From the NCBI RefSeq assembly GCF_902705855.1, contig NZ_CACSIJ010000017.1, positions 62,001 to 126,000 of the forward strand: 64,000 nt of DNA, in the 5' to 3' direction. Source of the DNA: Zhongshania aliphaticivorans (GTDB lineage: Bacteria; Pseudomonadota; Gammaproteobacteria; Pseudomonadales; Spongiibacteraceae). The position numbers were made by a program, and so were the translations under genes. Below the pieces are notes generated by a model. It was not told where the DNA came from. It made no database searches and was given only the letters and a program-made list of their open reading frames with translations. This document shows positions 23,350-31,933 of the stretch, in pieces; the stretch's first letter is position 1, and every line of letters begins with the position of its first letter.

Positions 23350-23756
23350 ACTGCCAGATCAGTAGGTGATTGCTCTTAAAAGAATAGATTAAATAATATT
23401 AGCTAGTACACAGAAAAGTAATGGCTTATTCATTTAGCTGTATTTTCCGGTGTTACTAAAATAATAGCTCACAAAATCAAGTTTCGTATTTTCTTAGAAA
23501 TGCTTGTCATGGGTGCATTATCTCATTCAATGATTGCCCATGCATTTTTAGGTAGCAATACTCGTAAAATAATCGAGAACACTCATTTGCCACTAGTAAT
23601 TTTGCGGTAGATGTTTTGGTGTTAACGGTGGGCTTCTAATTTAGTTGATACTGGCGATAAATTCACCACTATTATTTTTATTGAGGCATCATTGATCGCT
23701 AGTTTTAATTTGAAGCCATTACTTATCCGTTTCTGACTCGCCCTAAAATTCTCAGT
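23350..23756. other. gap between the HDOD gene and copB
   Basis: Apart from the UspA remnant at 23488-23610 I see no gene, RNA or clear terminator here. The stretch is AT-rich compared with the genes on both sides. Confidence 0.6.
23488..23610 (+). pseudogene. UspA-family C-terminal remnant
   Basis: A short open stretch encodes EMLVMGALSHSM followed by LGSNTRKIIENTHLPLVILR and a stop. This is the ATP-binding loop and last strand of a universal stress protein, with the family pattern VMGA, then LGS, then the final hydrophobic strand. The frame has an upstream stop at about 23420 and no coding sequence for the first two thirds of a UspA domain, so it is a 5'-truncated relic rather than a working gene. 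Its position at the left edge of the metal region suggests a breakpoint. Confidence 0.6.
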
Positions 23757-24473
23757 TTAAAACCAAAATTTTAGGCCGATTAGCCACGCCACAGATTCTG
23801 TTTTTTGTCCGATATTACGGCTATATTTCGCTGTATTACCAATTTTTTGTTCGTAGCTTACACCGATATAAGGAGCAAATTCACGTCGAATTTCGTAACG
23901 CAAGTTAAGCCCTGCTTCGATGTTTGATAGGCCACTACCGGTGTGTGTTGCTCGGTCATTTCGGCCATATATATTGGCTTCGAACTCCGACCTTAGTACC
24001 CACTTTTGGGTCAGTAATATTTCATATTCGGTATCAAGTCTAGCTGCAGTTTGGCCATGTTGACCCAGATAGAGTGTGAGTTCTGTTTCAAAAAAGTAAG
24101 GCGCCACGCCTTGCAAGCCAAGTGCAAACCACTGTCTATTATCGGTGTTGTTAAAATCACCTCGCCATCCGGCCTGGATATCCCAATAGGGAGAAACTCC
24201 ATGGCTATACAATAATTCAAGCTCGCTACTTTCACGGTTACCGTCACGGTAATTACCTTCCGTTTTAATCCATAGCTTGTGCAGATCTTTACCTAACCAA
24301 GCATCAACATCCCATTGGATTTCACTGCCATCGTTATTATTACGTTGTTCTAATTGATTAAAAGACAACATGCTGAGGACAGGGTCGGCAGCAGGATGGC
24401 TAAATACCTGCGATGTTACGCCGAGTAAAATTAGTAGTGTAATAAGCCGATGAGCGGTAGATTTAATGTTCAT
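23757..24473 (-). CDS. copB: Copper resistance protein B, outer-membrane
   Basis: PcoB/CopB-type outer-membrane beta-barrel. After a signal peptide ending near QVFS-HP, the family pattern is clear: WDVDAWLGKDLHKLWIKTEG, then ELLYSHGVSPYWDIQAGWRGD, and a final aromatic strand VAWLIGLKFWF. At 238 residues it is shorter than many family members because it lacks the Met-rich N-terminal extension. It overlaps the stop of the upstream multicopper oxidase by one base, so the pair is translationally coupled. It probably helps copper cross or bind at the outer membrane. Confidence 0.9.
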   Translation of the reverse strand: MNIKSTAHRLITLLILLGVTSQVFSHPAADPVLSMLSFNQLEQRNNNDGSEIQWDVDAWLGKDLHKLWIKTEGNYRDGNRESSELELLYSHGVSPYWDIQAGWRGDFNNTDNRQWFALGLQGVAPYFFETELTLYLGQHGQTAARLDTEYEILLTQKWVLRSEFEANIYGRNDRATHTGSGLSNIEAGLNLRYEIRREFAPYIGVSYEQKIGNTAKYSRNIGQKTESVAWLIGLKFWF

Positions 24474-26341
24474 TACACAGCTCCTTCACTGATAAGGACT
24501 TCTCTCATCATACCGGGCATGTGGTATAGCAAATGGCAGTGATACGCCCAGCGGCCAACCGCGTCGGCGCTGACTAGATAACTGATTTTTGAACCGGGTT
24601 GAACTAAGACCGTGTGCTTTTTTGGTATATACAAAGGATCGCCGGTTTCTAGCTCACTCCATACGCCGTGTAGGTGAATAGGGTGGGTCATCATCGAATC
24701 ATTGACTAATACAATACGCAGTCGCTCGCCGTATTTGAATTTTAGCGGGCTTGCGTCGGCAAATGGCACACCGTCCATCGACCACATATAGCGCGCCATA
24801 TTGCCGGTTAGATGCAGCTGAATTTCGCGCTGTGGATCGCGACGGTCTTCGGTTTTATACAAGTTTCGTAAATCGGAATATCTCAGTACTCGACGACCAT
24901 AGCGTTGTTGGTGATCGCGCAGCCCAATACCCGGATCATCTACCCCATTCATTGGTGACTCGGTACGCATATCAACTTGGGGCCCAAACTCTGCGTTTAC
25001 GTGTTTGATTTCACGCTGACTGCCCATTCCTGCGGGGGCAGGTTTGCCTGCCTTATGTGCCGAGTTCACGCCCATATTGTGGTTTACATGTGCGTTTGTC
25101 TCGTCGCTTTCTGCCTCCATGGCAGACATATCGTGATTGCTGTGGTTCATGCCTGCCATTGCCATGCCCATATCGCGGTGTGCGAGTAGCGGGGCGTGGT
25201 CCATTTTCGGAATCTCAACCTGCCATTTAGGGTTGGGGCTTAATGTTCCTCGACAAAATCCGCTGCGATCTATGCTTTGAGCGAACACACAGTAGGCGCT
25301 GTTGTCACTGGGGCTGACAACCACATCGTAGGTTTCTGCAACACCAATGCGAAACTCATCAACACTAATGGGTTCTACGTTTTGTCCGTCAGCGGCAACG
25401 ACAGTCATTTTTAAACCGGGAATTCGCACATCGAAAATTGTCATCGCAGCGCTATTTATAAATCGCAGACGAATCTTTTCACCGCGTTTGAATAAGCCAT
25501 TCCAACCCTGTTCAGGGGTGTTGCCATTCATCAGATAGGTATAGGCATGGCCGGTGACGTCAGAAATATCACTTTGACTCATTCGCATGTCATTCCACAT
25601 GCGGCGCGCTGCCCAACTACGCGATATGCCTTTTTCTTTTATGTCCTTCCATAAGTCCACTGTGGTTCGTTGCTTATAGTTGTAGTAGTCCGCCTGCTTT
25701 TTTAGCTTGGCGTAAATATCTTCTGGTGCCTGATCTGACCAGTCAGAAAGTTGAATCACGTAATCGCGGTCGTAACTCACGGGATCAGGATTCGCCGGTT
25801 CAATAACGATCGCGCCATAAAGGCCGGTTTGCTCCTGAAATCCAGAATGGCTGTGATACCAGTAAGTTCCGTTTTGCTGAACTTTAAAGGCATAGTCAAA
25901 ATATTCGCCAGGTTTTATGCCGCCAAAACTCAGCCCTGGTACGCCGTCCATGCCGGTGGGTAGAATCATGCCGTGCCAGTGAATAGAGCTGTCGTGATGT
26001 AGGTGGTTATGCACTCGCAAGCTAATATCTTCGCCTTCTTTCCATCGTAAAATAGGGCCCGGAACGCTGCCATTGATGGCGGTCGCTATCTGTTGCTTGC
26101 CAGTAAAATTTACATTTTGATGGCCAATATGCAGGTCAAAATGCTGACCTTGAAGGATATCTGGTGATTTCATTTTTTGGGTGTTCGCAGCGCCAAAACT
26201 AACAGGTGCGCCGCCTAAGCCAATGAGCGCACCAGCACTGGCGGCGCCCTGCACAAAGCGGCGTCGAGATAGGCCTTGTTGATGTACCGAGTTATTGAAA
26301 GAGGAAATGATTTTCATAATGTGCCCTACAAAATATCGCAA
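24473..26341 (-). CDS. copA: Multicopper oxidase CopA (PcoA-type), Tat-exported
   Basis: Periplasmic copper oxidase of the CopA/PcoA group. A twin-arginine signal (SRRRFVQGAASAG) precedes cupredoxin domains. The copper ligands are visible as SSIHWHGM, TYWYHSHSGFQ, THPIHLHGVW and the type 1 site AYHCHLLYHMPGMM. A Met/His-rich segment (around residues 385-430, with DMGMAMAGMNHSNHDM) is typical of the group. At 622 residues it is full length. The start at 26317 (MKIISSFNN) fits the signal peptide better than 26341. Confidence 0.94.
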   Translation of the reverse strand: MRYFVGHIMKIISSFNNSVHQQGLSRRRFVQGAASAGALIGLGGAPVSFGAANTQKMKSPDILQGQHFDLHIGHQNVNFTGKQQIATAINGSVPGPILRWKEGEDISLRVHNHLHHDSSIHWHGMILPTGMDGVPGLSFGGIKPGEYFDYAFKVQQNGTYWYHSHSGFQEQTGLYGAIVIEPANPDPVSYDRDYVIQLSDWSDQAPEDIYAKLKKQADYYNYKQRTTVDLWKDIKEKGISRSWAARRMWNDMRMSQSDISDVTGHAYTYLMNGNTPEQGWNGLFKRGEKIRLRFINSAAMTIFDVRIPGLKMTVVAADGQNVEPISVDEFRIGVAETYDVVVSPSDNSAYCVFAQSIDRSGFCRGTLSPNPKWQVEIPKMDHAPLLAHRDMGMAMAGMNHSNHDMSAMEAESDETNAHVNHNMGVNSAHKAGKPAPAGMGSQREIKHVNAEFGPQVDMRTESPMNGVDDPGIGLRDHQQRYGRRVLRYSDLRNLYKTEDRRDPQREIQLHLTGNMARYMWSMDGVPFADASPLKFKYGERLRIVLVNDSMMTHPIHLHGVWSELETGDPLYIPKKHTVLVQPGSKISYLVSADAVGRWAYHCHLLYHMPGMMREVLISEGAV

Positions 26342-26493
26342 TCGCTAAGGATCTTTGCCGTTGCCTGCGAGCTAGTCATAGATTCTACACGTAGCCGATG
26401 AGGTTAATTCAGGGCCACGGCGCAAAAACTAGTAATTAGATTCGACCGGTAATTAATGGCCGTTACCCGAATTAAAGACGGAATACGCCTGTG

Positions 26494-26850
26494 TTAGGCT
26501 GGAATCGGAGGGCGAAATAGAGAAGCGGTAACTTTTACTTGCTGCTGGGCTATGGCAAGTGAATGTGGGACTTGATGACGACACTCACTGTTTAAAAATA
26601 CCGTTGTCGGTAGTGCCGGCGTATTGCAATGGACAGTGCAGCAGTCACAATTTAATTCGCAGTTTGCACTCCTTTCTTCGTGTTGCGAATCGATTGATGA
26701 GGCCTGCTCATGATGATGGTGAGTTTTAACTTGTGGAAAAATTGTCTGGGTATTTTGTGACGGCACTGGCTGATAAATAGCAAAAGCCATTTTGCTGAAG
26801 AACATCAGTAAAATCCAGAGTGCTATATTTTTACGAGTGCGAAAGTTCAT
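26494..26850 (-). CDS. small secreted Cys/His-rich protein in the copper locus
   Basis: No function recognised. The 118 residues begin with a signal-like hydrophobic segment (about 8-24, ending KMAFA). The mature part has a His cluster (KTHHHHEQ), a Cys-rich motif CELNCDCCTVHC and the tail SLFRPPIPA. Such features fit a periplasmic metal-binding or metal-sensing peptide. It lies 14 bases after cueR on the same strand and before the multicopper oxidase. A protein of the same design, ending SLYRPPIA, sits at 39925-40269 before the Czc genes. I infer a metal role from context and composition only. Confidence 0.7.
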   Translation of the reverse strand: MNFRTRKNIALWILLMFFSKMAFAIYQPVPSQNTQTIFPQVKTHHHHEQASSIDSQHEERSANCELNCDCCTVHCNTPALPTTVFLNSECRHQVPHSLAIAQQQVKVTASLFRPPIPA

Positions 26851-26864
26851 TTTAGCTTCGTCGG

Positions 26865-27272
26865 TTAACCTGCATTACTAGCACAGACATTTTCTAAGCC
26901 CGACAAAATAGGGCAGTCTGCACGATTGTCGCCGTGGCAATTAGATGCCAAGTCGGCGAGTAAATCTCTCATTGCCGTGAGTTCGTGAATTTTAGCATTT
27001 AATTCATCGATATGGCTTATTGCTAGTGTCTTAACATCTGCGCTCGCTCTGTCTCGATCAGCCCATAAAGATAGTAATTGTTCAATTTGGGCTAATGAAA
27101 AGCCCAAGGAACGGGCGCTTTTTATAAAGCTGAGGCTGTGCACATCGTTGTCTGAATATAGTCGGTAGCCCGCTGGAGTACGGGCTGCTTCTTTAATTAA
27201 GCCAAGGGATTCATAGTGACGAATCATCTTTACCGAAATTCCGCTGGCTTTTGCCGCCTCACCTATGTTCAT
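26865..27272 (-). CDS. cueR: CueR, MerR-family Cu(I)-responsive regulator
   Basis: Activates copper export genes by untwisting promoters with long spacers. The N-terminal winged helix starts MNIGEAAKASGISVKMIRHYE, and a dimerisation helix follows. The metal site matches E. coli CueR exactly in numbering: Cys112 and Cys120 in CHGDNRADC, with Ser77 (DRASADV), the residue associated with monovalent Cu/Ag sensing. At 135 residues it is full length. It lies 60 bases downstream of the copper ATPase, whose promoter carries a CueR-like site. Confidence 0.94.
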   Translation of the reverse strand: MNIGEAAKASGISVKMIRHYESLGLIKEAARTPAGYRLYSDNDVHSLSFIKSARSLGFSLAQIEQLLSLWADRDRASADVKTLAISHIDELNAKIHELTAMRDLLADLASNCHGDNRADCPILSGLENVCASNAG

Positions 27273-27332
27273 TTTTTTACTCCAAATGCATTTTTTATCT
27301 TACTCGTGTCAGACATAGCATTTTGACCAAGT

Positions 27333-29759
27333 TCAGCGCCTTGGTTCCCAGCGCCGTAGCAGTAGCGCATTGCAAATCACGCTAACACTGCTAAATGCCA
27401 TTGCTGCACCGGCTAAGGCAGGGCCAAGTAAACCGCTGGCGGCTAGTGGAATGCCTAACAAATTATAGATGAATGCCCAAAATAAATTTTGACGGATTTT
27501 TTGGTAACTGCGCCGCGAGATGTCAATCGCGTCTGCGATTAGCGTAGGATCGCCCCGCATGAGGGTAATACCGGCGGTGTGCATAGCCACATCAGTCCCT
27601 GTCGCCATGGCCATACCTACATCAGCAGCGGCTAGAGCAGGGGCATCGTTAATGCCATCACCGACCATGGCAACAATGTTGTTGGCACTGCGTAATTTTT
27701 GAATTGCTTCAGCTTTACCGTCGGGCAGTATATTCGCAAAGAACTCAGCTATACCTAAATGAGTTGCGGTAGCGCGGGCGCTGCCTTCGTTGTCGCCGGT
27801 AATCATGACCGTTTTTATACCGCTTTTATGTAGTCGATCAATTGCAGATTGTGCCGTGGGTTTTATTTCGTCACCAAAGGCTAGTAAACCAATTAACTGA
27901 GGAGTATCTCCGATTTCGGCAAGCCAAGAGATTGTGCGACCTTGGCTTTCAAGCTCATTCGCTTCGGTCTCAAATTGAGCTATGGAAATTTGAGATTCTT
28001 GCATGAGCCTAGTATTACCGAGTATGAAGGTTGTGCCCGCGACGATTGCGCGAATGCCGCGTCCAGCCAAAGTCTTTGGTTTGGTGGCTACATTGAAAGA
28101 GATATGTCTTGAATTCGCTTCATCCAATACGGCTTTCGCCAATGGGTGGTCGCTGCTGCTCTGGAGCGCGGCTGCTAATGCGAGTAAATTTTTGGGATTG
28201 TTGTCATAGGCAAGCGTGTTGAGCAAACGTGGTTTGCCGATTGTTAAAGTGCCGGTTTTATCAAATACCACGGTGTTAATATTGTGGGCACGTTCAAGCG
28301 CCTGTGCATCTTTAATTAAAATGCCGTGACGGGCAGCAACCCCAGTGCCTGTCATGATCGCAGCGGGAGTAGCTAAACCTAGGGCACAGGGGCAGGCTAT
28401 GACCAAAACGGTGACCGCATTAATAATGGCCTCCTGCAAATGCCCATTATATAAATACCAACTCACCAGTGTGGCAATGGCGATGGCAATGACCACCGGC
28501 ACAAATACCATGCTCACTTTGTCGACGAGGCGCTGCACTGGTGCCTTTGCGGCCTGCGCGTTCTCCACTAGGCGAATAATACGCGCTAAGGTGGTTTCGG
28601 CACCCACCGCTGTTGTTTCTATTAGCAACAGCGCGTCGTTATTTATTACGCCGCCTGCGACCGTGTCTCCCATAGTTTTTTGGACTGGTAGACTTTCGCC
28701 GCTAATCATCGACTCGTCTACGCTAGCGCTGCCTTCGACGATAATGCCGTCAACGGGTATTTGCTCGCCGGCTTTAACTACCACAATATCGCCACTGCGG
28801 ATCTGGTCGATGGCGATGCGTACATCTCCTTGTTGTTGGCGTACTATTGCAGTGTCTGGTCTAAGTGCTTGCAGCGCGCGTATCGCCGCTGTGGTTTGAT
28901 GTTTGGCACGAGCTTCAAGCCATTTTCCCAGCAAGATCAGAGTGATAACGACCGCCGAGGCCTCAAAATAATAATGCCCCATATTGTGGGTAGAAGGATT
29001 TAAATACTGCGTCACTAGCTGGAATACACTTAGTCCGTAGCTGGCGCTAGTGCCTAAGGCCACCAGTAAATCCATATTGCCGGTACCGGCTTTTATGGCG
29101 TACCAGGCCGCGCGATAGAAACGCGCCCCCAACCAAAATTGTATTGGGGTGGCTAGTAAAAACTGCAACCATGCTGGTGGCATTAACGGGTAGCCGAGCG
29201 CGTCTAAAATCATTCCTAGCACCATCGGTGCCGCGAGCAGAGCTGAAATTAGCAGATGGCGTGTATCTTGGTTTAAGGCAGGTCTTAGTGTGGTGTTTTC
29301 TGAATCACCCCCAGTCCCAGAAGCATTGTTATGGCTGGCGTCGTACCCTGCATGTTTTATGGCCGCGATAAGGTAAGCGGTGCTTATACAACCCTTTGCA
29401 ATAACGACGTGAGCTGATTCTGTGGCCAAATTTACGCTAACATCGAGCACGCCGCTAAGATTGGACAGCACTTTTTCAACGCGGCCCACGCAGGATGCAC
29501 AGCTCATTCCTGTGATGTTTAAATAAACCTCATCAGTGGCGACTGAGTAACCCGCCTGCTCAATAGCAGAAGACAAAACTTGAATGGTGATTGCGCTATT
29601 TAGGCTAATGTGTGCTGACTCTGTAGCTAAATTGACGGTAACGCCGTTTACTTCAGGGAGTTTTGCTAGCTGTTTTTCAATCCGCCCAACGCAGGACGTG
29701 CAATTCATTCCTGCAATTGTTAAGTGTATGTCTGTTGACGATGCCTGTGCGCTTGTCAT
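27333..29759 (-). CDS. copA: Cu(I)-exporting P-type ATPase CopA
   Basis: Pumps Cu(I) out of the cytoplasm. Two N-terminal heavy-metal domains carry GMNCTSC (Cys20 and Cys23) and GMSCASC (Cys87 and Cys90). The membrane copper site is CPC in VIACPCALGLATPAA near residue 454. The phosphorylated Asp is in VFDKTGTLTIGK near 496, and the hinge is MVGDGINDAPALAAADVG. The full length of 808 residues is normal. It shares the symbol copA with the multicopper oxidase, a different family. It is the first gene of the apparent run ATPase-cueR-small protein-oxidase-copB. Confidence 0.95.
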   Translation of the reverse strand: MTSAQASSTDIHLTIAGMNCTSCVGRIEKQLAKLPEVNGVTVNLATESAHISLNSAITIQVLSSAIEQAGYSVATDEVYLNITGMSCASCVGRVEKVLSNLSGVLDVSVNLATESAHVVIAKGCISTAYLIAAIKHAGYDASHNNASGTGGDSENTTLRPALNQDTRHLLISALLAAPMVLGMILDALGYPLMPPAWLQFLLATPIQFWLGARFYRAAWYAIKAGTGNMDLLVALGTSASYGLSVFQLVTQYLNPSTHNMGHYYFEASAVVITLILLGKWLEARAKHQTTAAIRALQALRPDTAIVRQQQGDVRIAIDQIRSGDIVVVKAGEQIPVDGIIVEGSASVDESMISGESLPVQKTMGDTVAGGVINNDALLLIETTAVGAETTLARIIRLVENAQAAKAPVQRLVDKVSMVFVPVVIAIAIATLVSWYLYNGHLQEAIINAVTVLVIACPCALGLATPAAIMTGTGVAARHGILIKDAQALERAHNINTVVFDKTGTLTIGKPRLLNTLAYDNNPKNLLALAAALQSSSDHPLAKAVLDEANSRHISFNVATKPKTLAGRGIRAIVAGTTFILGNTRLMQESQISIAQFETEANELESQGRTISWLAEIGDTPQLIGLLAFGDEIKPTAQSAIDRLHKSGIKTVMITGDNEGSARATATHLGIAEFFANILPDGKAEAIQKLRSANNIVAMVGDGINDAPALAAADVGMAMATGTDVAMHTAGITLMRGDPTLIADAIDISRRSYQKIRQNLFWAFIYNLLGIPLAASGLLGPALAGAAMAFSSVSVICNALLLRRWEPRR

Positions 29760-29802
29760 CGCGTATTACTCCGTAACTTAAGATAGACTCTATATGCTAG
29801 TA

Positions 29803-29833
29803 AGACTAATGTCTCCCATGGCGGTAGGGTCAA
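29803..29833 (-). promoter_or_regulatory. CueR-type promoter of the copper ATPase
   Basis: Read on the minus strand, a -35 element TTGACC (29828-29833) and a -10 element TAGTCT (29803-29808) are separated by 19 bases. This is the stretched spacing of MerR-family promoters. The spacer begins CTACC and has GGGAG in its second half, similar in layout to CueR sites. The start codon is 43 bases downstream of the -10. Confidence 0.65.
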
Positions 29834-29969
29834 CATTTCTTTGAATCGATTTAAAATGAGACCTCAACATCACGTCACTAGCGAAGCCAAGACGAGGCAA
29901 AAAACGGCGCAAAATCGGATAGCGCGTATTAGGCGAAATGCAGCAGCAATCGCCGAGTTCACGTGGGTT

Positions 29970-30030
29970 AATAAGTATTTTAAGCTGATCTTTAACGCTG
30001 CTATTCTGAGCTCTCTAAGCAATACTTATT
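29970..30030. repeat. 10-bp inverted repeat with wide spacing
   Basis: AATAAGTATT (29970-29979) and AATACTTATT (30021-30030) are perfect reverse complements 41 bases apart. They lie in the gap between the copper ATPase promoter and modA. The function is unknown, and both arms are AT-rich so chance is possible. Confidence 0.35.
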
Positions 30031-30138
30031 ATTTAGAAATGAATGATCTAGCCTTACAGTGATGTGTTTACTTTGATGAGAATAGCCTTTTCTGTGGTGA
30101 TTCAGCGAATAGCCACTCGTACGTTTTAGGATGAAAAA

Positions 30139-30903
30139 ATGATTCGTTTTCGTCAAGTTGGATTACTAGTAAGCGTATTGTGTGGGCTCAATATTGCCAC
30201 TGCAGAGCAGTTGAACATTGCCGTTGCCTCAAACTTTACTGCACCGATGCGTGAAATAGCCGCTGAATTTGAAGGGGCGACAGGGCATCAGCTTAATGTC
30301 TCCTTTGGATCATCAGGCAAGTTTTTTGCGCAAATTTCCCACGGTGCGCCGTTTCAAGTGTTTCTATCTGCAGATCAAACAAAGCCGGCGGCGTTATGCA
30401 AAGCAGGCTTGGCCGTCACTGGCAGTCAGTTTAGCTATGCCATTGGTGGTCTCGCACTGTGGTCGCCCAACGCAAATGCAGTTGATGACCAAGGAACGAT
30501 ATTAAAAGCAGGAACCTTTAATAAACTGGCTCTCGCAAACCCCTTGCTCGCGCCATATGGTAGCGCTGCGGTAGAAGTATTGCGGCATTTAAAGCTTGAG
30601 GACGTGACGCGACCCAAATGGGTGACGGGGGAAAATATTTCTCAAGCTTATCAATACGTCAGTACTGGGAACGCAGCGATTGGTTTTGTTGCTGTTTCTC
30701 AGATAAGCGAAAAAGGTATGCTCAAAAGCGGCTCTGCGTGGATGTTGCCGAGCACGTTATATACGCCAATTAAACAAGACGCAGTGTTGCTTACAGCAGC
30801 GAAGGATAGCGCCGCGGCAAAGGCGTTCATCGCATTCCTAAAAGGAAATACCGCGCAAAAAATTATTCTCGATTACGGTTATAACGTAGCCGATTCGAAT
30901 TAA
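30139..30903 (+). CDS. modA: ModA-type molybdate-binding periplasmic protein, orphan
   Basis: Substrate-binding protein of the molybdate/tungstate ABC family. A signal peptide of about 22 residues precedes QLNIAVASNFTAPMREIAAEFE and the oxyanion-binding FGSSGKFFAQI. LANPLLAPYGSAAVEVL and GNAAIGFVAVSQI are further typical blocks. At 254 residues it is complete. No modB or modC follows: the next gene is convergent and the stop codons overlap. Family assignment is firm; that the ligand is molybdate is assumed from the family. Confidence 0.86.
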   Translation: MIRFRQVGLLVSVLCGLNIATAEQLNIAVASNFTAPMREIAAEFEGATGHQLNVSFGSSGKFFAQISHGAPFQVFLSADQTKPAALCKAGLAVTGSQFSYAIGGLALWSPNANAVDDQGTILKAGTFNKLALANPLLAPYGSAAVEVLRHLKLEDVTRPKWVTGENISQAYQYVSTGNAAIGFVAVSQISEKGMLKSGSAWMLPSTLYTPIKQDAVLLTAAKDSAAAKAFIAFLKGNTAQKIILDYGYNVADSN

Positions 30904-31829
30904 TGGTGGTGCGTATGTGTCGCCGTGTGGACCGCAGAGTCATCGCGGCAGGCCTCGTCAGGAAATTCAAATTCTATCGTGGTGTGGCTCAAGGGATGGT
31001 CGCGCATTGAATCTGCGATAATAGATTTTAAACGTACTAATTCCGCGTGTTCATAATTCTGCTTTAAAAGCAGGTGTGCAGTTAATACATGCTGTTCGCC
31101 ATCCAAGGACCAAAGATGAAGGTGATGAATACCACCCACATGATCAATGTTTAATAAGCTTTGCTGTATCTGCTCGCGCAACTCATGATCCGGTGTGGCT
31201 TGTAAAAATAAACGCAACGTTTCGGCAAGGTTTTTTGCCACATTGAACAGAATAAACAAGGTGAATCCAATAGACAGAATGGGGTCTAGTATTGGTAGTT
31301 CTATAAACATTAAGACAATTGATATTAGTAGTATCGCCACCCAGCCCAGTACGTCTTCTAGCAGATGCCAGTTGAGCATGCGTTCGTTTAAGGTTTTGCC
31401 ATCGCTGAGTTTAAATGCAGCGTAACCGTTAACCGCGACACCCAAAATCGCCAAACCCAACATGCCGGTAGCGTCGGGCATTTGTGGATTAAGCAAGCGA
31501 GGTATTGCTTCACTCATCACCCACACTGAGCCTATTACCAAGATTACGCCATTGATGAGCGCGCCCAGTAATGAGAAACGACTGAATCCATAACTAAAGC
31601 GGCTACTAGCTTCTTTTGCGCCTATTTTATTTAGCCACCACGCTAAACCAATGGCGAGACAGTCCCCCAAGTCATGCACGGCGTCGGCCATAATTGCAGT
31701 GCTATTGGTCAACCAGCCGCCAATAAACTCGATAATAGTGAAGCAAAAGTTTAGGCTAAATGCCCAGCCGATTCGTTCCGAGGCAGTATGGTGATGATGG
31801 TGGTCATGCATATTCATCTCGCTGTACAA
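30900..31829 (-). CDS. Cation diffusion facilitator, CzcD/ZitB-like
   Basis: Proton-driven exporter of divalent metals, probably zinc. Six hydrophobic segments are visible. The metal-site pairs are DAVHDLGD in the second transmembrane helix and HLLEDVLGW in the fifth. His-rich tails at both ends (HDHHHHH near residue 8 and HTATHTHHH at the end) fit metal buffering. At 309 residues it is full length. The first Met codons at residues 1, 5 and 7 are all possible starts. It converges on modA with overlapping stop codons. Confidence 0.92.
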   Translation of the reverse strand: MYSEMNMHDHHHHHTASERIGWAFSLNFCFTIIEFIGGWLTNSTAIMADAVHDLGDCLAIGLAWWLNKIGAKEASSRFSYGFSRFSLLGALINGVILVIGSVWVMSEAIPRLLNPQMPDATGMLGLAILGVAVNGYAAFKLSDGKTLNERMLNWHLLEDVLGWVAILLISIVLMFIELPILDPILSIGFTLFILFNVAKNLAETLRLFLQATPDHELREQIQQSLLNIDHVGGIHHLHLWSLDGEQHVLTAHLLLKQNYEHAELVRLKSIIADSMRDHPLSHTTIEFEFPDEACRDDSAVHTATHTHHH

Positions 31830-31933
31830 ATTTAGGGGCTGCGAAACACAATATTGTTCACCCAGAGGCGAACGTTATATGTCGTGTGAGCTTATGCGCT
31901 TTAGTGCCAGCTGAAAAGTTTTGGCTAGGGATC

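Larger units (their letters stand above)
29760..30138. other. divergent gap between copper ATPase and modA
   Basis: Contains the CueR-type promoter and the wide inverted repeat given separately. A 73-codon open frame from 29841 has no recognisable domain or ribosome binding site and is not called as a gene. Confidence 0.5.

Noticed and set aside
28345-28899. 184-codon frame antisense to the copper ATPase
   Set aside because: Fully inside a well-supported gene on the other strand; it is a shadow frame.
29841-30062. Seventy-three-codon frame near the copper promoter
   Set aside because: Begins inside the divergent promoter region, has no ribosome binding site and no recognisable domain.
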